64,000 nt of DNA from Gammaproteobacteria bacterium. GTDB lineage: Bacteria; Pseudomonadota; Gammaproteobacteria; Methylococcales; Methylomonadaceae. Positions 8,802-18,226 of this stretch are shown piece by piece. The translations under genes and the position numbers were made by a program. Numbering within the stretch: the first letter of the stretch is position 1; the number at the start of each line of letters is the position of its first letter. The notes below the pieces were generated by a model. The model was not told the DNA's origin, did no database searches, and saw only the letters and a list, made by a program, of their open reading frames with translations. The stretch is taken from contig JAHJSQ010000010.1 of the NCBI GenBank assembly GCA_018830325.1, forward strand, positions 1 through 64,000, written 5' to 3'.

Positions 8802-9666
8802 TCCATTCGATCAGGCAGCCGGAATCAGAAGAATGAATAAAACGAATCCCGTTCGGGTCATCGCAGTCACTAGCGGTAAAGGCGGCGTTGGGAAAACAAA
8901 TTTATCGGTAAACTTGGGTTTGGCATTGGCCGAACAAGGCAAGCGAGTTGCCTTGCTCGATGCCGATATGGGGCTTGCCAATGTCGACGTGCTGCTGGGT
9001 ATGTATCCGAAATTCAATCTTTCGCATGTATTGAAAGGTGAAAAAACATTGAACGAAATTATCGTGACCGGGCCGTCCGGGTTGCAAGTGATTCCAGCTT
9101 CGTCTGGCTTGCAGCATATGTCTGATTTGTCGACGGTCGAACAAGCCGCAGTCATTCGGGCATTTAGCGATATCGATCAGGATTTGGATGTACTGATTGT
9201 CGATACGGCGGCGGGCATATCGTCCAGCGTTATTAATTTTGCCCGTGCTTGCCAGGAAGTCATTGTTGTCGTGTGCGACGAGCCGACTTCTTTAACCGAT
9301 GCCTATGCCTTCATTAAACTCTTAAATCGTGATTACGGTTTGAGCCGCTTCCATATTTTGACCAACATGGTTCAAAGTGCCCAGCAAGGCCAGAATCTTT
9401 TTCAAAAATTGACGAAAGTCACCGACCGTTATCTGGATGTGACGTTACAGTTTGCAGGTGCGGTACCTTATGATGAATATTTACGTAAAGCCGTTCAGCA
9501 ACAAAGCCCGGTCATCGCTGCCTATCCTCGCAGTAAAGCCTCTCTGGCCTTGAAAAATGTGGCAAGACAAATAAATAGTTGGCCGATCAAAGGACAAGCG
9601 GGTGGTTATCTTGAGTTCTTTATCGAACGTATGATCCAATACGGCGCACAAAAGGATGTTGCATGA
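8794..9666 (+). CDS. flhG: Flagellar number regulator FlhG (FleN), MinD-like ATPase
   Basis: FlhG limits flagellar number by acting on FlhF and, in pseudomonads, on the activator FleQ. The 290 residues carry the deviant Walker A motif SGKGGVGKT at about 27-35, switch segments LLDADMGLANVDVLLG and VDTAAGISSSV, and a C-terminal amphipathic helix (YLEFFIERMIQYG) for membrane binding. I start at ATG 8794, giving MHNPFDQAAGIRRM, which matches the family; the frame is open further upstream inside flhF but that extension is implausible. It overlaps flhF by 8 bases and fliA by 4. Confidence 0.95.
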   Translation: MHNPFDQAAGIRRMNKTNPVRVIAVTSGKGGVGKTNLSVNLGLALAEQGKRVALLDADMGLANVDVLLGMYPKFNLSHVLKGEKTLNEIIVTGPSGLQVIPASSGLQHMSDLSTVEQAAVIRAFSDIDQDLDVLIVDTAAGISSSVINFARACQEVIVVVCDEPTSLTDAYAFIKLLNRDYGLSRFHILTNMVQSAQQGQNLFQKLTKVTDRYLDVTLQFAGAVPYDEYLRKAVQQQSPVIAAYPRSKASLALKNVARQINSWPIKGQAGGYLEFFIERMIQYGAQKDVA

Positions 9667-10406
9667 AGGGAGCGGCCATGTATGCGTCGGTGCAATCGGG
9701 TGAAAAAGAAGACCTGGTACTACGGCATGTGCCTTTAGTTAAACGCATTGCCTATCATTTATTGGCTAAATTGCCCGAAACTGTGTTGGTCGAGGATTTG
9801 ATTCAATCCGGAATGATCGGCTTGTTGGATGCGATCAAGCATTTTGATGCCTCGCAAGGCGCCAGTTTCGACACGTATGCCGGTATTCGCATTCGTGGTG
9901 CAATGCTCGACGAAGTTCGACGATCCGATTGGACCCCGCGTTCCGTTCATAAAAAAGCGCGCATGGTGACTGATGCGATAAGACATATCGAAAGCAAGAC
10001 CGGCCGCGATGCCAGCGATGGAGAAGTCGCCGAGTATTTGGGGATCAGTGCCGACGAATATGGACGCATATTGCAAGACACGCAATGCTGTCGTACCTTG
10101 AGCGTCGAGGAGTTGTCCGAAGAAGGCGATGCGGCTTTTTACGATGATCAGCCGTTAAAAAACGATCCGTTGAACCGATTAAGCCGAGAAAAATTCAATC
10201 AGGCTTTAATCGAGGCGATTCGAAGTTTGCCCGAGCGCGAACAGCTCGTGGTTTCTCTGTATTACGTCGATGAATTAAATTTACGCGAAATCGGCCAAAT
10301 TTTAAATATTAGCGAGTCCCGCGTCAGTCAGATCAGCAGTCAGGCCATGTTGAGATTGCGAGCGAGACTTGCGGACTGGCGTGAAGGCCATGATAATGGC
10401 GTTTGA
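9663..10406 (+). CDS. fliA: Flagellar sigma factor FliA (sigma-28)
   Basis: FliA directs RNA polymerase to late flagellar and chemotaxis promoters. The 247 residues show sigma region 2 (LVKRIAYHLLAKLPETV to GMIGLLDAIKHFD), region 3 (RDASDGEVAEYLGIS) and region 4 (LPEREQLVVSLYYVDELNLR and ISESRVSQI). Start ATG 9663 overlaps the flhG stop as ATGA. A second Met at codon 6 is also usable. No flgM is visible in the window. A hairpin follows about 47 bases after the stop. Confidence 0.97.
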   Translation: MKGAAMYASVQSGEKEDLVLRHVPLVKRIAYHLLAKLPETVLVEDLIQSGMIGLLDAIKHFDASQGASFDTYAGIRIRGAMLDEVRRSDWTPRSVHKKARMVTDAIRHIESKTGRDASDGEVAEYLGISADEYGRILQDTQCCRTLSVEELSEEGDAAFYDDQPLKNDPLNRLSREKFNQALIEAIRSLPEREQLVVSLYYVDELNLREIGQILNISESRVSQISSQAMLRLRARLADWREGHDNGV

Positions 10407-10452
10407 ATTAGGCTTTGCAGGTATGAACGTTATACTCATCGTAGATCTTTTG

Positions 10453-10478
10453 CGGGAAGGGTTATGTAACCCATCCCG
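10453..10478 (+). terminator. Hairpin downstream of fliA
   Basis: CGGGAAGGGTT, a four-base loop, then AACCCATCCCG forms a stem with one mismatch in each arm, followed by AATGTTTCGTTT. It is placed to end the flhA-fliA transcript, although the T-run is weak. Confidence 0.5.
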
Positions 10479-10514
10479 AATGTTTCGTTTGGTCCTAAAT
10501 ATTTTGTGCTGTTA

Positions 10515-10925
10515 CCCAAGTTAGAGCTTGGGTAACCTGTTCAGTAGTAATTATTCACACCCCTATCGTTTCCACGCCCCGGCGTGGGAACGATAATTGC
10601 CGGGGGGCTGAATAGTTTCGTTCAGGAAACTCTAGCTTCCCGACAGTCAAGGAAGATTGAACGAGCGAGTCAGGGTTGATTGAGAATGTGCGGAGGTTGT
10701 GTCGGTCTCAGGAAGCTGGCGCTTCCGGGGTGTGTTTCCCAAGCTGGAGCTCTCGCCGTTATACACAAGTATCGGTAAACTTGCTAAACAGAGTTCGTCG
10801 TATACCTGGAAACGGTGCTGTTTGATAAATCTGCGGATATTGAGCATCAGTGGCTTTCCCTCACCTAACGCTAGGTGAGGGAAAGTCGGGAACGTTGGGC
10901 GACAAAAAATGGTATCGAAGCCTCA
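10515..10925. repeat. Cluster of dispersed repeats between fliA and cheY
   Basis: The block contains a GTTACCCAAG/CTTGGGTAAC palindrome, a TTCCACGCC/GGCGTGGGAA palindrome (about 10570-10590), and a stretch from about 10615 to 10756 that is the inverted counterpart of part of the family D element at 54580-54993 (shared pieces include GAACGAGCGAG and TTGAGAATGTGCGGA). It closes with the palindrome TCCCTCACCTAACGCTAGG (10858 onward) plus an AAGTCGGGAACGTT...GGTATCGAAG extension that recurs near 35846 and 56341. I see no gene in 10407-11094. Confidence 0.7.
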
Positions 10926-11094
10926 TTAGCTAGGATTGCAAAACAGTAATTTTTGACTTATGTATAACGATGAGAGCTGGAGCTTGGGAAAGAGCGTGAT
11001 GGGGGTTGGCCGTGCTATCAAAAAAGGTATGTGATGCGTAGCATCAAACGTTAAAAAGTTTTATTTATTAAGTTGAGTGGGTTGGAGACTATCC

Positions 11095-11481
11095 TTGGAT
11101 AAAAATATGAAAATTCTCATTGTGGATGATTTTTCAACGATGAGACGTATTATAAAAAACTTACTGAGGGACTTGGGTTTTACAAATACGGCCGAAGCCG
11201 ATGACGGTAAAACCGCTCTGCCGAGACTAAAATCCGGTGGCATCGATTTTCTAGTGACCGACTGGAATATGCCTGGCATGTCCGGATTGGATTTGCTAAA
11301 AGCCGTTCGATCCGACCCGGATCTTGCCACGCTGCCGGTTTTAATGGTAACGGCCGAAGCTAAGCGCGAGCAAATTATTATGGCGGCTCAAGCCGGCGTC
11401 AATGGATATATCATCAAGCCGTTTACCGCCGCGACGCTCAAAGAAAAAATCGAAAAAATCTTTGAACGCATAGACAGCTAA
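11095..11481 (+). CDS. cheY: Chemotaxis response regulator CheY
   Basis: CheY is the diffusible response regulator that, when phosphorylated by CheA, binds the FliM/FliN switch. From TTG 11095 the protein has 128 residues with the acid pocket Asp11/Asp12, phosphoacceptor Asp56 (VTDWNMPG), Thr86 (MVTAEA) and Lys108 (IIKPF). I chose TTG 11095 because GGAG lies about 8 bases upstream and the resulting [19 protein letters not shown] start matches many gammaproteobacterial CheY proteins; ATG 11107 is the alternative. cheZ follows after 15 bases. Confidence 0.96.
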   Translation: MDKNMKILIVDDFSTMRRIIKNLLRDLGFTNTAEADDGKTALPRLKSGGIDFLVTDWNMPGMSGLDLLKAVRSDPDLATLPVLMVTAEAKREQIIMAAQAGVNGYIIKPFTAATLKEKIEKIFERIDS

Positions 11482-11496
11482 CTCTGAGGGGATTTA

Positions 11497-12222
11497 ATGA
11501 CCGATAAAGATCGCCTCAGTCAGGTTAAAGACCTGCTTAAGGCATTAGAAGAAGGAGACGAGCAAACGGCCGACAGAATTCTCGATGAAATAGCCGGAAT
11601 CCGCGAAAGCCAGCTGTTTATTGAAGTGGGTCGATTAACCCGGCAATTGCACGATGCCATGGTGCATTTTTCCGTGGATTCAAAAATCACCGAGATTGCC
11701 GCGCAGGAAATTCCGGATGCGAAGGAACGATTGCGTTATGTCATTACGATGACCGAACAAGCTGCCGATCAAACCTTGACCGTTGTCGAAGATATCGTCC
11801 CGGTTGCGCGAATGCTCAACGAACAAGCCACAAGACTCGCCGAAAACTGGGAACGTTTTTTGATTCGAAAAATGCCTTTCGAAGAATTCAAAGACATGAG
11901 TCAGGAAATTACCGAGTATTTTAATGAGTCTGTTAAATCGCTTGAAATTATGCAAAACGGGCTCAACGATATTTTAATGGCTCAAGGGTTTCAAGACATT
12001 ACCGGACAAATCATCCGGCGGGTAATAGCAATGGTCGAAGACTTGGAAAATGGCATGGTCGATTTAATCCGTTTATCAAGCGTTAAAGCGGCTTCGAAAG
12101 AGACGGGCATGTCAAGCGTCGAATTACCAGGACCGGTCGTGCCCGGTGTTGACGATAAAAAAGACGAGGTGGCGACTAGCCAAGACGATGTTGACGACTT
12201 GCTATCCAGCTTGGGTTTTTGA
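11497..12222 (+). CDS. cheZ: CheY-P phosphatase CheZ
   Basis: CheZ speeds dephosphorylation of CheY-P. The 241 residues are mostly helical, with the catalytic motif QDITGQ at about residue 166 (its Gln inserts into the CheY active site) and the C-terminal CheY-tethering peptide DDVDDLLSSLGF. Length is somewhat above the E. coli protein. It is preceded by GAGGGG and lies between cheY and cheA as in Pseudomonas. Confidence 0.96.
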   Translation: MTDKDRLSQVKDLLKALEEGDEQTADRILDEIAGIRESQLFIEVGRLTRQLHDAMVHFSVDSKITEIAAQEIPDAKERLRYVITMTEQAADQTLTVVEDIVPVARMLNEQATRLAENWERFLIRKMPFEEFKDMSQEITEYFNESVKSLEIMQNGLNDILMAQGFQDITGQIIRRVIAMVEDLENGMVDLIRLSSVKAASKETGMSSVELPGPVVPGVDDKKDEVATSQDDVDDLLSSLGF

Positions 12223-12232
12223 GGATTGAATT

Positions 12233-14506
12233 ATGGCGATTGATCTGGACGACGAAATTTTACAGGATTTTCTAGTCGAATCCGGTGAAATAATTGAATT
12301 ATTGGGCGAGCAGTTGGTTCAACTCGAGCAGATGCCCAATGATTACGATTTACTCAATGCCATATTTAGAGGTTTTCATACCGTCAAAGGAGGTGCCGGA
12401 TTTTTAGCGATAGACCCCCTGGTTGAAATTTGCCATAAAGCTGAAGATGTCTTTAATGTGCTTCGACAAGGCGATAGAAAAGTCGACCCTAAATTAATGG
12501 ATGTCGTGCTTCAGGTGCTGGATATTGTTAACGAAATGTTCGGCCAGATTCGTGCCGGACATGAACCTGAACCGGCATCGCCGGCATTACTGAACAAACT
12601 TCAGGCTTTTACGTCTCCCGGCAAAGCGACCGAACAAAGGGGCTCGAAAGAGCAAGAACAAGAGCCATCGCCTATTGCCTCCGCCGATGAAATCGATATT
12701 GTCGAGAAAGAATTCGAATCGATGCTGAATATAGCCGACGAGGAATCGGCTGGTATTGACGATAGTTCAAACTCCGATGAAATCACCGAGGAAGAGTTCG
12801 AGCAATTGCTCGATACCTTGCATGGTAAAGGAGCTTCGCCGACCGCCCCTAAAATAACGCAAGGCGAATCGCAACCGGCTTCAGCAGCCGATGAAATTAC
12901 CGAAGATGAATTCGAGCAACTACTCGATGCATTACATGGCAAAGGCGGTTCGCCGACATCGCCCAAATCCGATCGAAGCGAAACCGCATCGAATGCAGGA
13001 GTCGAATCGGAAAACGCCGAAAAGGTATCGATGCCCGCCAAAAAATCGGTGCCGGCGACTTCGGATTCCGATGAAATTACCGAAGACGAATTCGAAAATT
13101 TGCTCGATCAATTGCATGGTAAAGGGAAGTTCAACCCTTCAGTAGTTGCCGAAACCGGCGATCAAGCACCTAATAAGGCGCCGGAAAAGAAACCTGTCGC
13201 CGAATTTGTTCCCGGTAACAAAAACAAGCCGTCGCCTGCTACTAAGTCGTCGTCCGCTGCTAATTCAATAGAGCAGCATGACACTAAAGATCAAAAGCCC
13301 GCCGCTTCAAAAGCAGCCTCTTCAGGAGCCCCGCAAATCGAGCCCACCGTTCGGGTCGATACTCAGGTACTCGACGATATCATGAACATGGTCGGCGAAT
13401 TGGTTTTGGTTAGAAATCGTTTTCAGACGCTTAGATCAGCATCCGATAGCGATGATCAGATGGCCAAGGCAATTGCTAATCTCGATGTTGTGACAGCTGA
13501 TCTGCAACTAGCGGTCATGAAAACCCGAATGCAGCCGATTAAAAAAGTATTCGGTCGATTTCCACGTGTAGTCCGGGATTTGGCGCGTAGTCTCAATAAA
13601 CAAATTAGACTGGAATTGGTTGGAGAAGAAACCGATCTCGATAAGAACTTAGTCGAGGCTTTGGCGGACCCGTTGGTGCATTTAGTGAGAAATTCGGTCG
13701 ATCACGGTATCGAAAGCCCGGAAGAGCGGACTGCGGCAGGTAAGCCGGCCGAAGGCGTCGTCTTGTTGACCGCTTCGCAGCAAGGCGATCATATCGAGTT
13801 ATCGATAAAGGATGATGGCAAGGGCATGAATGCCAATGCTTTGCGGGCCAAGGTCGTCGAAAAGGGTTTAATGGATGCCGATACCGCCGCTCGACTGGAT
13901 CAACGCGAATGTTTTAATTTAATTTTTATGCCCGGATTTTCGACCAAAGCCGAGATTTCCGATGTTTCGGGGCGGGGTGTCGGTATGGATGTTGTAAAGA
14001 CCCGCATTTCTCAAATGAACGGTGCGGTCGAGGTTGATTCAAAGGAAGGCATCGGTACCACGATTACCATCAAAGTACCTTTGACGCTAGCGATCATGCC
14101 TACATTGATGGTCAAGCTAGCCGATCAAGCCTTCGCATTACCGTTGGGTAGCGTGATGGAAATTCTCGATCTGGATCTGCGTGTGACTAATGTCGTAGAC
14201 GGACAGCAGGTCGTCATGGTTCGAAACAAAGCCTTACCGCTATTTTATCTTGGCGAATGGCTCGTGCAGGATCCGAATTATGTGCTAAATAAACAAGCTT
14301 CTGCGCATGTCGTCGTGGTCAATGCCGGTGGGCGTCAAGTCGGTTTTGTCGTGGACCAATTAATTGGTCAGGAAGAAGTTGTTATTAAAGCTTTGGGTGC
14401 GAAATTGCAAGGCTTGGATGGACTTTCTGGTGCGACGATCACCGGTGACGGGCGCATCGCACTGATTCTCGACGTGCCCGGTTTAATGAAGCGATATGCA
14501 AGCTAA
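12233..14506 (+). CDS. cheA: Chemotaxis histidine kinase CheA
   Basis: CheA is the cytoplasmic kinase that receives signals from chemoreceptor arrays and phosphorylates CheY and CheB. Domains in order over 757 residues: HPt with phosphoacceptor His49 (FHTVKGGAG), a long low-complexity linker (about 125-380), dimerisation helix (TQVLDDIMNMVGELVLVRNR), ATPase (HLVRNSVDHGIE and GRGVGMDVV) and a C-terminal CheW-like domain. A typical P2 domain is not apparent; instead the linker carries three clear copies of a DEITEDEFEQLLDALHGKG motif (about 181-200, 219-238, 279-298) and one degenerate copy near 151. The C-terminal DGLSGATITGDGRIA segment is the normal P5 motif. Confidence 0.97.
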   Translation: MAIDLDDEILQDFLVESGEIIELLGEQLVQLEQMPNDYDLLNAIFRGFHTVKGGAGFLAIDPLVEICHKAEDVFNVLRQGDRKVDPKLMDVVLQVLDIVNEMFGQIRAGHEPEPASPALLNKLQAFTSPGKATEQRGSKEQEQEPSPIASADEIDIVEKEFESMLNIADEESAGIDDSSNSDEITEEEFEQLLDTLHGKGASPTAPKITQGESQPASAADEITEDEFEQLLDALHGKGGSPTSPKSDRSETASNAGVESENAEKVSMPAKKSVPATSDSDEITEDEFENLLDQLHGKGKFNPSVVAETGDQAPNKAPEKKPVAEFVPGNKNKPSPATKSSSAANSIEQHDTKDQKPAASKAASSGAPQIEPTVRVDTQVLDDIMNMVGELVLVRNRFQTLRSASDSDDQMAKAIANLDVVTADLQLAVMKTRMQPIKKVFGRFPRVVRDLARSLNKQIRLELVGEETDLDKNLVEALADPLVHLVRNSVDHGIESPEERTAAGKPAEGVVLLTASQQGDHIELSIKDDGKGMNANALRAKVVEKGLMDADTAARLDQRECFNLIFMPGFSTKAEISDVSGRGVGMDVVKTRISQMNGAVEVDSKEGIGTTITIKVPLTLAIMPTLMVKLADQAFALPLGSVMEILDLDLRVTNVVDGQQVVMVRNKALPLFYLGEWLVQDPNYVLNKQASAHVVVVNAGGRQVGFVVDQLIGQEEVVIKALGAKLQGLDGLSGATITGDGRIALILDVPGLMKRYAS

Positions 14507-14516
14507 TTAGAAGTTC

Positions 14517-15620
14517 ATGGCCGTTAAGGTATTGATAGTCGACGATTCCGGATTCATTTGTAAAAGAATCAAAGAAATACTTGAGGAGTCGAAAGATAGC
14601 GAAGGACACGCCGAATTTGAAGTAGTGGGTATTGCCAATAACGGCTTGCAAGCGATTAGGTTGACGGCTGCCTTAGCGCCCGATGTCATAACGATGGATA
14701 TCGAGATGCCGTTGATGGACGGCATTACTGCGGTTAAGCGCATCATGGCGGAAACGCCGACCCCTATTTTGATGTTTTCGGCAATGACCCAGGTAGGTGC
14801 TCAAGCGACATTGGATGCCTTGCATGCCGGTGCAGTGGATTTTTTACCGAAGCGACTGGATGAGATCGATGCCGACCGAGAAACGGCAAAACGCTTGCTT
14901 CGGCGAAGGGTACGCATGGTTGCCTTGCAAACCGGAAAAAGCAAAACAAGACGCGGCGGCGGAGCGCTGGTTAAGAATAAAACCGAACAGGCAGGAAAAA
15001 CGCTCGAAAAACCGGCTAAGCAAGGGATTCAGCAAACAGCGAAACAATTCGGCGCATTACGCATTATGGTGATTGCCGCCTCAACCGGCGGTCCTGTCGC
15101 GATACAGCAAGTGTTAAGCCAAGTTCCGCAGTCATGCCCGTTGCCGGTGATCATTGTTCAACATATGCCGCAAAACTTCACGGCTAGTTTTGCAGAGCGG
15201 TTGGATCAATTATGCCGTATCAAGGTTAGGGAAGCACGCGATGGCGATATCTTGGAGCCGGGAACGGCGTTGGTTGCGGCAGGAGGAATGCAATTGGAAT
15301 TCAAAGGCTCCGGCGTGCGTAAATCGATTGTTTTAAGGCCGAAAATAGCCGGAGAAATTTACAGTCCGTGTGCGGACATTACATTGGCTTCAGTCGCTCG
15401 GTATTTTCACGATGCAGTGCTGGCGGTGGTCTTAACCGGTATGGGCTCGGATGGTAAAGAAGGCGCTCGTAAACTGAAACAAGCCGGTTCGATAGTTTGG
15501 GCGCAAAACGAGGAAAGTTGCACGATATACGGTATGCCCAAAGCGGTTATCGATGCAGGCTTAGCCGATAATGTTTACAGCCTCGATGAAATAGGACGGC
15601 AATTAAGCCGTATCACTTAA
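14517..15620 (+). CDS. cheB: Chemoreceptor methylesterase CheB
   Basis: CheB removes methyl groups from chemoreceptors during adaptation. The 367 residues contain a receiver domain with Asp9/Asp10 and phosphoacceptor Asp61 (TMDIEMPLMDG), a basic linker (about 140-175), and the esterase domain with catalytic Ser (IAASTGGPVA), His (IIVQHMPQNFT) and Asp (TGMGSDG). Its stop shares a base with the motC start (TAATG). No cheR is in the window. Confidence 0.96.
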   Translation: MAVKVLIVDDSGFICKRIKEILEESKDSEGHAEFEVVGIANNGLQAIRLTAALAPDVITMDIEMPLMDGITAVKRIMAETPTPILMFSAMTQVGAQATLDALHAGAVDFLPKRLDEIDADRETAKRLLRRRVRMVALQTGKSKTRRGGGALVKNKTEQAGKTLEKPAKQGIQQTAKQFGALRIMVIAASTGGPVAIQQVLSQVPQSCPLPVIIVQHMPQNFTASFAERLDQLCRIKVREARDGDILEPGTALVAAGGMQLEFKGSGVRKSIVLRPKIAGEIYSPCADITLASVARYFHDAVLAVVLTGMGSDGKEGARKLKQAGSIVWAQNEESCTIYGMPKAVIDAGLADNVYSLDEIGRQLSRIT

Positions 15621-16372
15621 TGGATTACTTAAGTCTCGTTGGTGTTGTGTTGGGTTTCGTGGCGATCGTCGGTGGTACGATAATGGACGGCGGACATGCT
15701 GAAGCGCTGCTAAATGGACCGGCCTTAGTGATCGTTTTGGGCGGTACAATAGGTGCTACATTGTTGCAATTTCCGCCGACGACATTTTTCCGGGGCCTCA
15801 ATATCAGTTTATGGATCTTCAAGCCAAGGAAACAATTGTTTAAGCAACAAGTTAACAAAATGGTCGAATGGAGCGCGCTGGCCAGAAAAGAAGGTCTGCT
15901 GGGGCTGGAATCGGTTCTCGATAACGAAATCGATCCGTTCGCAATCAAGGGTTTGCAGCTATTAGTCGACGGTAGCGAACCGGAAGTGATTCGGGATTGT
16001 TTGGAATTAGAGATTAGTACTCGGGAGTTTAGCGATTTACAGGCGGCTAGAGTATTCGAAGCCATGGGCGGTTACTCGCCGACGATCGGTATTCTCGGTG
16101 CCGTGATCGGTCTCATTCATGTCATGAAAAATCTGGCCGAGCCAGGTTTACTGGGATCCGGCATTGCAACGGCGTTTGTTGCGACGATCTATGGCGTTGG
16201 CTTTGCCAATTTGATTTTTTTGCCGGTTGCAAACAAATTGAAGATGCAAATATTGATAATGTCGCAAGCTAAGGAATTGTTGGTTGAGGGCATCGTAGCG
16301 ATTGCCGAGGGAGAAAATCCAAAAAATATCGAATTGAAATTATCCGGTTTTTTAATCGAAAACCGGGATTAG
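15620..16372 (+). CDS. motC: Flagellar motor stator protein MotC (MotA/PomA family)
   Basis: This is the five-copy subunit of a stator ion channel. The 250 residues have four transmembrane helices, a cytoplasmic loop (about 75-150) and the conserved motif FEAMGGYSPTIGILGAVIGLIH (start near 146), which includes the Pro important for torque transmission. Position after cheB and before an OmpA-like partner matches Pseudomonas motC/motD, the second stator set used in surface motility. Sodium or proton use cannot be read reliably from the sequence. Confidence 0.94.
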   Translation: MDYLSLVGVVLGFVAIVGGTIMDGGHAEALLNGPALVIVLGGTIGATLLQFPPTTFFRGLNISLWIFKPRKQLFKQQVNKMVEWSALARKEGLLGLESVLDNEIDPFAIKGLQLLVDGSEPEVIRDCLELEISTREFSDLQAARVFEAMGGYSPTIGILGAVIGLIHVMKNLAEPGLLGSGIATAFVATIYGVGFANLIFLPVANKLKMQILIMSQAKELLVEGIVAIAEGENPKNIELKLSGFLIENRD

Positions 16373-16386
16373 CTCGGAGGGGCGTG

Positions 16387-17280
16387 ATGCGGCGAAAAAA
16401 AAAAGAATTGGCCGAACCTGAAAATCATGAGCGATGGCTGATTTCCTATGCCGACTTTATCACCTTATTATTTGCGTTTTTTGTCGTAATGTATTCGATC
16501 TCTTCGGTCAACGAGGGTAAATATAAAACACTGTCCGACTCATTGGGAGAGGCCTTTTCGAAAAGACAATCGGAAGCGGCGATTTCCGATAGAGAAGGCT
16601 CTCCTTTTACTGTGGTGCAGCCGATCAAAATCGGTGAAGAACCGATGGCGGTTCAGCCGATCGAGCTACCTCATCCGACTTTGGAAGAGGTTGAAAAAAA
16701 GCATGAGCTTAGTGAGGATATCCTGCGTGAGCGGCGCAATTTGATTGATGCGTCCGAACAAATGTCGGAAGTCTTGGCGCCATTTATCGAAAAGGATTTG
16801 GTGGCGGTTAAAAAACATGACTTTTGGATCGAGCTAGAAATGAATAGCGAACTGTTATTCGCGAGCGGCGAGGCTGAGTTATCGCCAAAAGCGTTACCGA
16901 TTTTGAAAAAAGTTTCGGAAATTGTCAGACGTATGCCGAATTTCATCAATGTCGAAGGGCATACCGATACGGTCCCGATTAGTACCGTTAAATTCCCATC
17001 CAATTGGGAACTGTCTTCGGCGCGAGCGACTAGCGTAGTAAGAGAATTTGTCAACGAGGGGATAGCGCCGTCACGATTATCGGCGGTCGGCTATGGAGAA
17101 TTTCATCCGATAGCCGATAACAGTAGCGAGGCAGGTCGATTTCAAAATAGAAGAGTTGCGGTGGTGTTGATGTCGCATGCTTTTGCTCGTTACGGCGCGG
17201 ATGACAAAGAAAGAGCGAAGTTACTGAATATATCGCCGGTTACCGATGCTGAAATGAACAATACTCAAGGTTCCCCATAG
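16387..17280 (+). CDS. motD: Flagellar motor stator protein MotD (MotB/OmpA family)
   Basis: MotD is the peptidoglycan-anchored stator subunit. The 297 residues have a short basic N-terminus, one transmembrane helix (WLISYADFITLLFAFFVVMY) holding the ion-binding Asp of the YADF motif, a plug/linker region and an OmpA-like domain (about 140-260) with VEGHTDTVPI and NWELSSARATSVV. I use ATG 16387 because GGAGG ends 6 bases before it; the GTG one codon earlier would be too close. Downstream there are 142 bases before parC. Confidence 0.95.
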   Translation: MRRKKKELAEPENHERWLISYADFITLLFAFFVVMYSISSVNEGKYKTLSDSLGEAFSKRQSEAAISDREGSPFTVVQPIKIGEEPMAVQPIELPHPTLEEVEKKHELSEDILRERRNLIDASEQMSEVLAPFIEKDLVAVKKHDFWIELEMNSELLFASGEAELSPKALPILKKVSEIVRRMPNFINVEGHTDTVPISTVKFPSNWELSSARATSVVREFVNEGIAPSRLSAVGYGEFHPIADNSSEAGRFQNRRVAVVLMSHAFARYGADDKERAKLLNISPVTDAEMNNTQGSP

Positions 17281-17422
17281 TGGTGTGGGTAATTACCATC
17301 CTCGTTCCTAACGCACCGGCTTCCTAGGTATGGGTTTTCACGGAGGGCCGTGGGAACCGGAAAATCTACGAGAGCCGAGTTTTTTGCGGTTTAGCTAATG
17401 AATTTAGATTAAAAGGCATTTT

Positions 17423-18226
17423 ATGAAGGTCTGGACGGTATCCAATCAGAAAGGCGGTGTAGGCAAAACGACGACTGTCGTTACGCTCGGCGGTTTATTG
17501 TCTTCCTGGGGATTTCGTACATTATTGGTCGATCTCGACCCGCACGGCGCATTGACAAGTTATTTCAAAATGAATCCCGATGAAGTCAAGGCGAGCGTAT
17601 ACAATCTTTTTCATGATGCCAGTTTGAAAAAGAAAAACGCGGGACCCGAACCTTATATCGTAGAAACTAAATTCGACGGTTTGTTTGTGTTGCCGGCCGC
17701 GACCGCGATTGCAACGTTGGACCGACAAGTCGCATCGATGGGCGGTATGGGATTGGTGGTCAACAATGCCTTAGCCAAGGTATCCGATCGTTACGATTAC
17801 GTCATCATCGATAGTCCGCCAATGCTCGGTGTGTTGATGATTAATGCACTGGCGGCTTGTCAGCAATTAATTATGCCGGTGTTAGCCGAATTTTTAGCCG
17901 TCAAGGGACTCGAGCGTATGATGCATACGCTCAATATGGTTTATAAATCACGTACCCATGCGCCTCGATATACGATTGTACCGACGATGTTCGATAAACG
18001 AACGCGCGCTGCTCAAGAAAGCCTTAGGGTGTTGAGAGAGCAATATCCGGATTATCTATGGAATTCGATTATACCGATCGATACAAAAATCAGGGATGCC
18101 AGCACACAAGGTATTCCGCTATCGATTTATTGGCCGGAATCGAAAGCCGTGGAGGCTTACTCGGCTTTGCTGGATCGCTTGTTATTGTATGATAATCAAA
18201 CTGTCAAAGAAACGGCGGCAGTTTAA
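17423..18226 (+). CDS. parC: ParA-like ATPase for polar chemotaxis-array placement (ParC)
   Basis: This is a MinD/ParA-family ATPase of 267 residues with the deviant Walker A motif QKGGVGKTTT (about 9-18), LLVDLDPHGAL and VIIDSPPMLG. Its place between motD and a CheW-domain protein matches Pseudomonas PA1462 and Vibrio ParC, which direct chemosensory arrays to the pole. The symbol is that of the Vibrio chemotaxis gene, not topoisomerase IV. Start ATG 17423 has an A-rich leader without a strong Shine-Dalgarno. It overlaps the next gene by one base. Confidence 0.88.
   Translation: MKVWTVSNQKGGVGKTTTVVTLGGLLSSWGFRTLLVDLDPHGALTSYFKMNPDEVKASVYNLFHDASLKKKNAGPEPYIVETKFDGLFVLPAATAIATLDRQVASMGGMGLVVNNALAKVSDRYDYVIIDSPPMLGVLMINALAACQQLIMPVLAEFLAVKGLERMMHTLNMVYKSRTHAPRYTIVPTMFDKRTRAAQESLRVLREQYPDYLWNSIIPIDTKIRDASTQGIPLSIYWPESKAVEAYSALLDRLLLYDNQTVKETAAV

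Noticed and set aside
10515..10925. Possible CRISPR or phage attachment region because of the many repeats
   Set aside because: The repeats are of different kinds, unequally spaced and dispersed elsewhere in the window; there is no regular repeat-spacer pattern and no cas gene.
14429..14470. CheA text DGLSGATITG as a possible ApbE target
   Set aside because: It fits the flavinylation consensus by letters, but it is part of the normal conserved CheA P5 domain end and CheA is cytoplasmic; coincidence is far more likely.
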